Assembly (NCBI GenBank): GCA_039199225.1 | Contig: JBCCSZ010000135.1 | Span: forward strand, 1 to 19,826 | DNA from: JBCCSZ01 sp039199225 | GTDB taxonomy: Bacteria > Bacteroidota > Bacteroidia > Chitinophagales > Saprospiraceae | DNA length: 19,826 nucleotides | Direction: 5' to 3' | Translations under genes and position numbers: made by a program | Shown: positions 9,228-15,937 of the stretch, piece after piece | Position numbering within the stretch: position 1 is the first letter of the stretch | Layout: each line of letters opens with the position of its first letter | Notes under the pieces: model-generated | What the model was told of the DNA's origin: nothing | The model's input: only the letters and a program-made list of their open reading frames with translations | The model's database searches: none

Positions 9228-10802
9228 ATGCAACTCAACATACAAGATAAATTCAATAAAGAACTTCCTGCCGACCCCAATGAAACCAACGCCAGGCGGC
9301 AGGTATTCAAAGCTTGTTTTTCAAAGGCCACTCCAAGAATTCCCTCCAACCCAGTGCTGGTTCACGCAACCAAAGAAGTTGCTCACGCCATTGGATTGAC
9401 CGAGGCCGACCTGCAATCTGAGGCTTTTCTGGAGGTGTTTTCCGGAAAGACCGTCTTGAAAGACACAACGCCCTACGCCATGTGCTACGGCGGGCATCAG
9501 TTTGGCAACTGGGCCGGACAGTTGGGAGACGGCCGGGCAATCAACCTGACAGAGGTGGAACACAGTGGTAAAAGCTGGACTTTACAGCTCAAAGGCGCAG
9601 GCGAAACGCCCTATTCCAGAAATGCGGATGGCTTGGCTGTATTGCGCTCTTCCATCCGGGAGCACTTGTGCAGCGAGGCCATGTACCATTTAGGAGTACC
9701 GACCACTCGTTCTTTGTCTTTGATACTTTCCGGCGATCAGGTTATGCGGGACATGCTGTACGACGGCAACCCTGCCTATGAAAAAGGTGCCATTGTTTGC
9801 CGAGTAGCGCCGTCCTTTATTCGGTTTGGAAATTTTCAAATCTTTGCCAGCCGAGGAGATGTTCAAACGCTAAATCAGCTGACCGACTTTACGATCAAGC
9901 ACTTCTTTCCAACGATCCAGCCAGGCACCAAGGAAGGCTATGTAGAATTTTTCAAGCAGGTGGCCATGCGAACCCTCGACATGGTCATCCACTGGCAGCG
10001 GGTCGGCTTTGTACATGGCGTGATGAACACCGACAATATGTCCATCCTGGGTCTGACGATCGATTACGGCCCCTACGGATGGTTGGAGGGCTACGACCCC
10101 GGCTGGACGCCCAACACAACGGATGGTCAAATGCGCAGGTACCGATTTGGCCAACAACCTAATATTTCCCTTTGGAACCTCCTCCAATTGGCCAGCGCCC
10201 TCTATCAATTAGTAGAAGAGCTAGAGCCTTTCCAGGAAGTTCTCACGCAATTCCAATCCAATTATCAACCCACCTATATGAAGATGATGGGGCAGAAATT
10301 GGGGTTGCAAAATATAACAGATGATACCACCAAGTTGGTGACTTATCTCCTCAAGACCCTACAGTTGAGCGAAACGGATATGACCATCTTTTTCCGAAAT
10401 CTGGCCAGTTTCCCAAAGGCAGCAAGTCAAAACGAGATCGAAGGCTACCTGGAAACCATCAAGGAAGCGTTTTACAAACCCGACGATCTCCAAAGCGATG
10501 TGCGCAAAAGATGGATCCACTGGCTCACCGAATACCAACAGCAACTACAGGCAGAAACACTGAGCGATGAAGAACGCAAAAAGCAAATGAATAAGGTCAA
10601 TCCCAAATACGTTCTGCGCAATTACATGGCTCAAATGGCCATTGAAGCCGCAGATCAGGGGGATTTTACACTGGTTGAAGAACTGCACGAATTATTGAAA
10701 AAGCCCTATAGCGAGCAAATGGAGAAGAATCAATGGTTCGCCAAGCGTCCAGAATGGGCCAGGCATAAGGTAGGTTGTTCGATGCTTTCTTGTAGTTCGT
10801 AA
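9228..10802 (+). CDS. selO: Protein adenylyltransferase SelO (YdiU/UPF0061 family)
   Basis: SelO is a pseudokinase-fold enzyme that transfers AMP from ATP to Ser/Thr/Tyr residues of proteins and is linked to redox stress. The product is 524 residues, normal for the bacterial family. Visible signatures are MCYGGHQFGNWAGQLGDGRA (85-104), LQLKGAGETPYSR (119-131, with the nucleotide-contacting Lys122), RFGNFQIFASRGD (199-211), GFVHGVMNTDNMS (260-272) and TIDYGPYGW (277-285). Asp269, Asn270 and Asp279 occupy the metal-binding and catalytic positions described for SelO. The C-terminus GCSMLSCSS keeps the conserved Cys that is selenocysteine in eukaryotic forms and makes a regulatory disulfide in bacterial ones. 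ATG 9228 gives the usual N-terminus. It ends 5 bp from the convergent fur-family gene and appears independent of the metal island. Confidence 0.96.
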   Translation: MQLNIQDKFNKELPADPNETNARRQVFKACFSKATPRIPSNPVLVHATKEVAHAIGLTEADLQSEAFLEVFSGKTVLKDTTPYAMCYGGHQFGNWAGQLGDGRAINLTEVEHSGKSWTLQLKGAGETPYSRNADGLAVLRSSIREHLCSEAMYHLGVPTTRSLSLILSGDQVMRDMLYDGNPAYEKGAIVCRVAPSFIRFGNFQIFASRGDVQTLNQLTDFTIKHFFPTIQPGTKEGYVEFFKQVAMRTLDMVIHWQRVGFVHGVMNTDNMSILGLTIDYGPYGWLEGYDPGWTPNTTDGQMRRYRFGQQPNISLWNLLQLASALYQLVEELEPFQEVLTQFQSNYQPTYMKMMGQKLGLQNITDDTTKLVTYLLKTLQLSETDMTIFFRNLASFPKAASQNEIEGYLETIKEAFYKPDDLQSDVRKRWIHWLTEYQQQLQAETLSDEERKKQMNKVNPKYVLRNYMAQMAIEAADQGDFTLVEELHELLKKPYSEQMEKNQWFAKRPEWARHKVGCSMLSCSS

Positions 10803-10807
10803 CCCTC

Positions 10808-11191
10808 TCAGCTACGACAGTCCGCGCACTGGCCTTTCAGCAGAACAGCAGCAGACTCGATCTTGTGGGTACTGATTTCAGGTAGGGAAATACTGACGGA
10901 AAGGCACTCTACCTTACCACACTCTTGACATTGAAAATGAGGGTGAAAATCATTGTGGTGGCCCCCTGCGCAGTCCGAAAAGCATTTGGCATACCAAGTC
11001 AAACCATCTTGTCCCTTAAAGGCATGCACCAAACCTTCGTTCTCAAAACGCTCCAGGATGCGATAAATCGTCGACTTATTGGCCTTTCCCTTGAAACGCT
11101 CTACTAAATCTACAACCGAAATAGCGCTTTTACTTTGCTCAAAGAGAGCGAGCAAGGCTTCTACTGACTTTGTCTTTCTTATGATTCCCAT
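10808..11191 (-). CDS. Fur-family metalloregulator, likely zinc-responsive (Zur candidate)
   Basis: The product is 127 residues, a short Fur-superfamily repressor. The winged-helix recognition region is ANKSTIYRILERFENEGLV (37-55). The metal regions are WYAKCFSDC, then HHNDFHPHFQCQEC (78-91), then QCADC at 121-125. The two CxxC pairs (C88/C91 and C122/C125) form the structural zinc site seen in Fur, Zur and PerR, and the HH-x-x-x-H-x-H cluster is the sensory-site region. Family membership is certain. The zinc assignment is inferred from the neighbours (CobW GTPase, ZnuD-like receptor, DUF3299 protein) and from the repeated operator found at three promoters of the island. It is transcribed divergently from the DUF5916 gene across an 80-bp region that holds one of those operators, so autoregulation is likely. 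Iron or manganese sensing cannot be excluded from sequence alone. Confidence 0.9.
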   Translation of the reverse strand: MGIIRKTKSVEALLALFEQSKSAISVVDLVERFKGKANKSTIYRILERFENEGLVHAFKGQDGLTWYAKCFSDCAGGHHNDFHPHFQCQECGKVECLSVSISLPEISTHKIESAAVLLKGQCADCRS

Positions 11192-11196
11192 GTATA

Positions 11197-11227
11197 CAAA
11201 ATTAAAGCGACTTGGTTACAATTGCAA
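11197..11227 (-). promoter_or_regulatory. Candidate promoter of the fur-family gene
   Basis: Read on the minus strand, TAATTTTG occupies 11204-11197 and a TTG occupies 11227-11225, with 20 nt between them, matching the Bacteroidota -33/-7 pattern. The -7 element ends only 5 nt before the ATG (11191), so the transcript would have almost no leader. The perfect 10-bp palindrome AATTGCAATT (11220-11229) overlaps the -33 element and could be an operator. Confidence 0.5.
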
Positions 11228-11242
11228 TTTTTTCTATTTTTG
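11212..11242 (+). promoter_or_regulatory. Promoter of the DUF5916-cobW operon
   Basis: TTG at 11212-11214, a 20-nt spacer and TATTTTTG at 11235-11242 match the Bacteroidota consensus. The expected transcript start near 11249 leaves a leader of roughly 23 nt before ATG 11272. Confidence 0.6.
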
Positions 11243-11255
11243 CAACTCAGTCGCA
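11241..11255. promoter_or_regulatory. 7-1-7 operator, site 1 (candidate Zur box)
   Basis: TGCAACTCAGTCGCA is one base away from the perfect inverted repeat found at 18372-18386. It overlaps the end of the -7 element and the expected transcription start of the DUF5916 gene, so binding would block RNA polymerase. It lies in the divergent region and could also act on the fur-family gene. Confidence 0.72.
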
Positions 11256-11271
11256 TTAACATTTTTCTTAA

Positions 11272-13491
11272 ATGTACTATAGCATCTACTTCGTGGTCGG
11301 CTTTTCTCTGTTGGCAAGTGCAGTAGCAGCGCAGAATTCGGACGTTGGGGACTTGAATTTCCCGCCGCCGGAGGAGCCACCTGTAATAAAGGTAACAAAA
11401 GCGACTCAAACCTTGGTAGTAGATGGCAGTTTGGAGGAAGCAGATTGGAAGCGGGCTGCCTCTGTCTCTGATTTTTTCAGGCAAGAACCACGGCAAGGAG
11501 GCTCTATCCGCTACCGAACAGAGGTGAAATTTCTCTATGATGCTAAAAATCTTTATGTCGGCGCATTTTGTAAAGATTCTGTCGGGCTCAAAGGCATCCG
11601 GGTACAAGACCTGCGCAGAGACTTCTCCTGGGGAGAAAACGATCTATTCGGCATCGCATTGGACCCTCAAAACCTGAAGCAGTACGCACAAGCTTTTCAG
11701 ACAACTCCTTACGGAAATCAGCGAGACTTTCAAAACTTCAATGGCAACAACTTCGACAATGGCTGGAACACCTTATGGACAGTCAGAACCAAGCGAACGG
11801 AGGACGGATATACGGCAGAATTTGCCATTCCTTTCAAAACACTGCGGTATGATTCCCCTGAAGATGGAGAAACTGTTGAATGGGGTGTGACCCTTGTGAG
11901 GTACGCCCGACGTGATATAGAGGTTTCCACTTTTCCAGCCATTCCACAGTCTTTCACGCCCTATCGAATGACCTATGCGGCCAAGCTCACGGGCATCGAG
12001 GTGCCTCCGCCCTCTGCCAATGTGCGAATCGAGCCCTACAGCCTCTATCAATACGACCAAAGCAAAACCGGCGCTACCACCATAGATGATGGAGATTTCA
12101 AGCTAGGCGGAGATGTCAAGTGGGCCATCAGCCCGCGCTCTGTGCTGGATTTCACCTTTAATACAGACTTTGCCCAAGCGGATGTAGATCGAGCGGTTAA
12201 CAACTTGGAGCGATTCAACATTTTTTTTCCAGAGCGGCGACAATTTTTCTTGGAGAATTCAGGAATTTGGTCTGGTAGTTCCCAAACATTTGTTCGGCCA
12301 TTTTTCAGTAGGCGAATCGGCCTGCAAGGCAGCTTCAATGCGGAGCCGGCTCCCATACAGGGGGGTGCGAGATTTACCCAACGCACCGAAAAGCAGGCCA
12401 TTGCCGGATTGCTGGTCCGGCAGGGAGAGACCGACAATTCGCCTGTCTCCAACTTTGGGGTGGCTAGGTATCTGCGAAACTACGGGCGGGAAAACAACAT
12501 CGGGGTCATGCTGACGCATCGGTTGGACGAAAGCTCTGAGGAATTGGGGACTGAAAGCAACAACAACACAACCATCACCCTGGATGGCCAAATCCGACCC
12601 AATAGCCAGTGGGACATCAATTATTTGCTGACCTCTTCGATAGATGAAAATACAGGTGAAACGGGCTTTGCTGGAACGATATTCGCTGGAAATAGCAGTA
12701 ATAAGTTTTACTATGGCTGGTCGACGGAGTATGTGGATGCGGATTACAATCCTGGAATAGGCTTCATCCAACAGAGCAATGTCATCCGGCACAATCCTGG
12801 AGGCTATTACATTTGGCGGCCTAAGAAGCTCAATTGGATACGGCGCTGGGACCCTGGCGTTTTTGTCAATGTCAACCACGATGCTGTTGACCCTTCGAGT
12901 TTTCAGCAGGCAAGTATTTATATTTTTCCGATATTTATGTGGTTTAAAGACAACAGTTTTTTCCAAGTTGCTGTTACACCAACCTGGCAAAACATCAATT
13001 TTGAATTTATGCCCTTGGGCATCCCCATTGCGCAGGACGACTACTTCTACACCCGCTACCTAATTGAATATTCTACTGATTTTTCTAAGAAGTGGTCTTT
13101 AGGACTTGAATATGACTTCGGAAGGTTTTATAATGGCACTCGCAACACTGCCGGATTTTCGGGTAGACTGGCCCCCTTGCCCCATACAGCTTTCACGATA
13201 AGCTACAGATACAACGACATTGACAATCTGGGTATCGAGCAGGAGGATTTAGCCACTCACTTGGTCACCATAGGTTCGAGATTCGCCCTTAATCCAAGGT
13301 TACAAGTATCTGCTTTTTATCAGTACAACAGTGTTGATGAGCAAGCGAGGTGGAATGTTCGGGCTAGTTGGGAGTACTTGCCGCTTTCATTCGTTTATGT
13401 CGTTTTCAATGATACGCAAATCGACGGTTTGCCAGAGCCCATTGAGCGGCGACAACTGATTTCTAAAATTACATTGGTTAAACAGTTTTGA
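11272..13491 (+). CDS. Outer-membrane protein with CBM9/DOMON-like N-domain and DUF5916 barrel
   Basis: The product is 739 residues with a signal peptide (residues 1-20, ending ASAVAAQ). Residues ~38-235 form a CBM9-like beta-sandwich, recognisable by VDGSLEEADWKRA near 50-62, the V-K-F-L-Y-D-A-K-N-L-Y-V-G strand, and the F-A-I-P-F-K-T-L-R-Y-D segment. From ~245 to the end the sequence is alternating aromatic/hydrophobic strands typical of an outer-membrane barrel, including a NVRIEPYSLYQYD stretch, NNLERFNIFFPERRQFFLEN and a terminal Gln-Phe. This is the DUF5916 family, abundant in Bacteroidota and functionally uncharacterised. Its promoter carries the candidate Zur operator, and it is followed after 12 nt by the CobW GTPase, so the two are almost certainly co-transcribed. 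That ties this copy to metal limitation. What it binds or transports is unknown. Confidence 0.88.
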   Translation: MYYSIYFVVGFSLLASAVAAQNSDVGDLNFPPPEEPPVIKVTKATQTLVVDGSLEEADWKRAASVSDFFRQEPRQGGSIRYRTEVKFLYDAKNLYVGAFCKDSVGLKGIRVQDLRRDFSWGENDLFGIALDPQNLKQYAQAFQTTPYGNQRDFQNFNGNNFDNGWNTLWTVRTKRTEDGYTAEFAIPFKTLRYDSPEDGETVEWGVTLVRYARRDIEVSTFPAIPQSFTPYRMTYAAKLTGIEVPPPSANVRIEPYSLYQYDQSKTGATTIDDGDFKLGGDVKWAISPRSVLDFTFNTDFAQADVDRAVNNLERFNIFFPERRQFFLENSGIWSGSSQTFVRPFFSRRIGLQGSFNAEPAPIQGGARFTQRTEKQAIAGLLVRQGETDNSPVSNFGVARYLRNYGRENNIGVMLTHRLDESSEELGTESNNNTTITLDGQIRPNSQWDINYLLTSSIDENTGETGFAGTIFAGNSSNKFYYGWSTEYVDADYNPGIGFIQQSNVIRHNPGGYYIWRPKKLNWIRRWDPGVFVNVNHDAVDPSSFQQASIYIFPIFMWFKDNSFFQVAVTPTWQNINFEFMPLGIPIAQDDYFYTRYLIEYSTDFSKKWSLGLEYDFGRFYNGTRNTAGFSGRLAPLPHTAFTISYRYNDIDNLGIEQEDLATHLVTIGSRFALNPRLQVSAFYQYNSVDEQARWNVRASWEYLPLSFVYVVFNDTQIDGLPEPIERRQLISKITLVKQF

Positions 13492-13503
13492 AGATAGTGA
13501 TTT

Positions 13504-14574
13504 ATGGCACAAACAACAGACATACAGACAAAACCAACAACTATTCTAACTGGCTTTTTAGGAGCTGGTAAGACAACCTACCTAAATTACGTGTTGGAAA
13601 ACAACCCAGACATTAGGTATGCCATTATCGAAAACGAATATGGAGAGCAGAGCATCGACAGCGACCTCATCATTCGGGCAGAGGACGGTATTGTAGAGCT
13701 AAACAATGGTTGTCTTTGTTGTACACTAAATGAAAATTTATACGACATTTTAAATACGCTTTTCGATAGAAGAGATGAATACGACGAGATCATCGTGGAA
13801 GCGACGGGAGTGGCTGATCCGACAGGTCTCGCGGAGCCTTTCATTGTTCATCCTGCGATCAAGAAACAATTTCCCCTGAGCAACATCATCTGCATGGTAG
13901 ATGCCGAATTGATCCTAGACCAATTGGAAGAGACTACGGAGGCCATGAGCCAAGTGACATTCAGCGATACCTTGCTCATTAATAAGACAGATTTGGTCAG
14001 TGAAGTTTATCTTCAGGAGTTGAAAGTCACCCTCCAGAAGCTGAACCCCTTGGCTAAGATCGTCTTCGGCAAAAAAGGCGATTATCCTCCGCTCGAGGCA
14101 GCAGAGCAAACGGCCCTGTTCGATGAGTTACACGCCAAAAAAAGTCATGGACACAAGCACGATGATCATCACCATCATCATGATCATGATCATCATCACA
14201 ATGGAGAAGGAGGGTTTCCAGTCAATAAGCCACACCACCACCATCACCATCACCACACGGAGGAAGTTGTGTCTCATACCTTTGTTTTTGATCGTCCATT
14301 CAATTATTCAATGCTATGCCACCAGCTATTTGCCTATCTTACGTTTCAATCGAGGGGGTTGTACCGCATGAAGGGACTGATATGCTTAGATGATTCCGAC
14401 CAGCAGCACGTCATTCAGTCAGTGGGTAAGCGCCTAGATGTGAGTGAAAAGCGACCATGGAAATACAATGAGAAAAGACAAAGCATCATTGTATTCATCG
14501 GAAGGAAGATCAAAAGAGAGGGCTTGGAGAGGATGCTCAATCGTTGTATCGCAAAGCATTCCACAGCAGGTTAA
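13504..14574 (+). CDS. COG0523/CobW-family GTPase with histidine-rich insert (putative zinc metallochaperone)
   Basis: The product is 356 residues. The Walker A loop is GFLGAGKT (17-24), followed by ENEYGEQSIDSDLI, the metal-binding ELNNGCLCCT (C70-L-C72-C73), EATGVADPTGLAEPF as Walker B/switch II, and NKTDLV as the guanine-specificity motif. A CobW C-terminal domain begins near VVSHTFVFDRPFNY and ends with a short basic tail. Between the GTPase and C-terminal domains lies an insert with 20 His in about 37 residues (see the separate entry). COG0523 proteins under Zur control (ZagA, YeiR, ZNG1-type) use GTP to deliver metal to client proteins when zinc is scarce. This member's position in a Zur-like operon supports zinc rather than cobalamin or nitrile hydratase roles. 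The start lies 12 nt after the DUF5916 stop, without a strong ribosome site. Confidence 0.93.
   Translation: MAQTTDIQTKPTTILTGFLGAGKTTYLNYVLENNPDIRYAIIENEYGEQSIDSDLIIRAEDGIVELNNGCLCCTLNENLYDILNTLFDRRDEYDEIIVEATGVADPTGLAEPFIVHPAIKKQFPLSNIICMVDAELILDQLEETTEAMSQVTFSDTLLINKTDLVSEVYLQELKVTLQKLNPLAKIVFGKKGDYPPLEAAEQTALFDELHAKKSHGHKHDDHHHHHDHDHHHNGEGGFPVNKPHHHHHHHHTEEVVSHTFVFDRPFNYSMLCHQLFAYLTFQSRGLYRMKGLICLDDSDQQHVIQSVGKRLDVSEKRPWKYNEKRQSIIVFIGRKIKREGLERMLNRCIAKHSTAG
14145..14256 (+). other. Histidine-rich metal-binding insert in the CobW-family GTPase
   Basis: Two His tracts are separated by a 12-residue Gly/Pro/Asn linker: the first has 12 His interspersed with Asp, and the second is an uninterrupted run of eight His. 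Together they give 20 His codons. Codons CAT and CAC alternate, so the tract is not a simple nucleotide repeat kept by slippage alone. Such inserts in COG0523 proteins are thought to store or buffer zinc. Confidence 0.85.
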
Positions 14575-14701
14575 TAGTGAGTGCCTAAACAAATTAAATA
14601 GTGACTTATTTTGGACAATACTTCTCTCAACTAAGGATAACACAGCTTTGTCCAGACGCTTATTCAAATAATTTATATCACAAACATAATAGAGAACAAC
14701 A

Positions 14702-15142
14702 GTGAAAATCTTTCCTTTATATAGCCAAGATGTCATCAACGATCGATCCGATATGTTCGGAGCATTTGCCAGTGGTTTGTGCCTCATACATTGCCTGGTT
14801 ACACCACTTATTTTTGTTGCTCAAGCATGTACGACCAGTTGTTGTGCAACAGGACCCACGTGGTGGGGTATGATCGACTATCTATTTTTAGGTATTTCCA
14901 TCATAGCCATTTACTACTCTGCCAAAAGTACCTCCATTAAGTGGATGCCCATCGCCCTTTATGCAAGTTGGTTGTTACTGGCCATATGCATCCTGAATGA
15001 AAGATTTGGCCTTTTTCATGTCAACCAGTTTGTAAACTATGTACCAGCCATTGGCCTGGTTGGTCTGCATCTGTACAACAGGAAATACTGCCAGTGCGAT
15101 GACGACAAATGCCTAAATACGGAGCCACTACCCCAATCTTAA
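14702..15142 (+). CDS. MerC-like small integral membrane protein
   Basis: The product is 146 residues if the GTG at 14702 is used. An ATG at 14753 would cut into the conserved R-S-D-M-F-G-A-F-A-S-G-L-C segment, so the GTG start, or one near it, is preferred. Four hydrophobic segments are visible (about residues 20-41, 57-74, 82-98, 112-126). Cysteine motifs are CLIHC (27-31) in the first segment, CTTSCC (43-48) just after it, and CQCDDDKC (130-137) at the C-terminus. MerC proteins move Hg(II) in mer operons, but Bacteroidota homologues are common outside mer loci. Here no merA, merP or merR is present and the neighbours are zinc genes, so a role with zinc or another soft metal is more likely. 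It lies 127 nt after cobW, and I found no clear promoter or operator in the gap. Confidence 0.8.
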   Translation: MKIFPLYSQDVINDRSDMFGAFASGLCLIHCLVTPLIFVAQACTTSCCATGPTWWGMIDYLFLGISIIAIYYSAKSTSIKWMPIALYASWLLLAICILNERFGLFHVNQFVNYVPAIGLVGLHLYNRKYCQCDDDKCLNTEPLPQS

Positions 15143-15145
15143 TCG

Positions 15146-15197
15146 TATTTTTGTCGTTAATATAGAGCTAGACATACGTAAGTTCGCCCTATATTTG
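15146..15197 (+). promoter_or_regulatory. Candidate promoter elements before the DUF3299-like gene
   Basis: Two sequences fit TAnnTTTG exactly: TATTTTTG at 15146-15153 and TATATTTG at 15190-15197. Neither has a clear TTG at the usual upstream distance. The second lies 54 nt before the ATG and just upstream of an inverted repeat (15216-15237), so it is the better candidate. Confidence 0.4.
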
Positions 15198-15215
15198 AGC
15201 AAATGTATAACCTTG

Positions 15216-15237
15216 GTTGTGATAAATGCGTCACAAC
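15216..15237. promoter_or_regulatory. Perfect inverted repeat in the leader of the DUF3299-like gene
   Basis: GTTGTGA (15216-15222) and TCACAAC (15231-15237) are exact complements separated by 8 nt. The site ends 13 nt before the ATG, so it could be an operator for a different regulator or an RNA hairpin near the ribosome site. It does not match the 15-bp 7-1-7 operator, although GTTG/CAAC half-sites are shared. Confidence 0.45.
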
Positions 15238-15250
15238 TTGAATCAAACAT

Positions 15251-15799
15251 ATGTATATGCACAAGAACTTGAGAATACTGACCCTTGTAGTGCTGGCCTG
15301 CACTTCTATGGCGAGTACCCTTGCGGGGCAGTCCCTGAGCCTTGAGCCATTCCAAGACGATCTTTACGCAGTAAATGAGCAAGATGCTCAAGTAAATGAT
15401 TGGACAATGGCCAGAGGATCGGCAGCAAAGCCATTGGAGGTCTCATGGAAATTGCTGATGGATATTGACTACAAGCTGAAGTATTACAAGGAGATAGAAA
15501 TGGAGATGTACGCTCCGATATTCACCAAGGCGGTCAAGGCACTAGATGGAAAAGAAATCTCCATTAAGGGTTTCGTTATCCCAATCGACGAGCAGGATGG
15601 CTTTTTTGCTTTATCTGCCAATCCTTACGCCTCCTGCTTCTTCTGTGGCAAGGCCAGCCCTGCATCAATTATCAGTATTCATTTGAAAGACAAAAACAAA
15701 CGATACAAGCTAGATGAGATTAAGACCTTCAGCGGAGTGATGACCCTCAACTACGACAACCCCAATGAATTCTACTACATTTTAAATAACGCACGTTAA
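15251..15799 (+). CDS. Secreted DUF3299-like protein with a C-x-x-C motif
   Basis: The product is 182 residues with a signal peptide (about residues 1-26, ending STLAGQS). The body shows the DUF3299 pattern: a W-K-L-L segment, then VKALDGKEISIKGFVIPID (95-113), then a short strand and NPYASCFFCGKASPASIISI (124-143). Cys129 and Cys132 stand where DUF3299 proteins carry a C-x-H/P segment, and could bind metal or be redox active. DUF3299 genes in other bacteria often sit beside ABC-type or TonB-type zinc uptake genes, which fits here. The function of the family is not established. ATG codons at 15251 and 15257 are both possible and differ by two residues. The fold assignment is by pattern only. 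Confidence 0.7.
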   Translation: MYMHKNLRILTLVVLACTSMASTLAGQSLSLEPFQDDLYAVNEQDAQVNDWTMARGSAAKPLEVSWKLLMDIDYKLKYYKEIEMEMYAPIFTKAVKALDGKEISIKGFVIPIDEQDGFFALSANPYASCFFCGKASPASIISIHLKDKNKRYKLDEIKTFSGVMTLNYDNPNEFYYILNNAR

Positions 15800-15808
15800 A
15801 AAAGATAG

Positions 15809-15829
15809 GACATCTATCTGCCAGATGTC
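15809..15829. terminator. 7-bp hairpin after the DUF3299-like gene
   Basis: GACATCT (15809-15815) pairs perfectly with AGATGTC (15823-15829) across a 7-nt loop, starting 10 nt after the stop. There is no T run on the plus-strand side; instead an A run precedes it. It may be a weak 3' stem or a terminator for antisense transcription. Confidence 0.35.
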
Positions 15830-15876
15830 AAATTAAACCATTTCACCATTCAACAAGCTACTTTCCGAGTTGTTAA

Positions 15877-15891
15877 TGCAACAAAGTTGCG
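15877..15891. promoter_or_regulatory. 7-1-7 operator, site 2 (candidate Zur box)
   Basis: TGCAACAAAGTTGCG keeps the TGCAAC and GTTGC half-sites with the same spacing as the other two sites. It differs from the perfect palindrome at three bases. It lies directly upstream of the promoter element at 15901-15908 and 47 nt before the TonB receptor start codon. Confidence 0.65.
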
Positions 15892-15900
15892 TTTTTTTGA

Positions 15901-15908
15901 TAATTTTG
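15901..15908 (+). promoter_or_regulatory. -7 element (TAATTTTG) of the TonB receptor gene
   Basis: TAATTTTG matches TAnnTTTG exactly and stands 30 nt before the ATG. A TTG at the ideal distance is not obvious. The site 2 operator occupies the -33 region, so repressor binding would compete with polymerase. Confidence 0.5.
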
Positions 15909-15937
15909 ATTTAAACTAAATAAAAATAGGCAGACCA

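Noticed and set aside
12259..12990. 243-codon minus-strand open frame inside the DUF5916 gene
   Set aside because: Shadow of the plus-strand gene; no signal peptide, domain or promoter.
14145..14256. CAT/CAC run as a microsatellite or CRISPR-like repeat
   Set aside because: It is an in-frame His tract in a CobW-family protein, where such inserts are usual.
14702..15142. Mercury-resistance operon
   Set aside because: Only a MerC-like protein is present; no mercuric reductase, MerP, MerT or MerR gene is visible.
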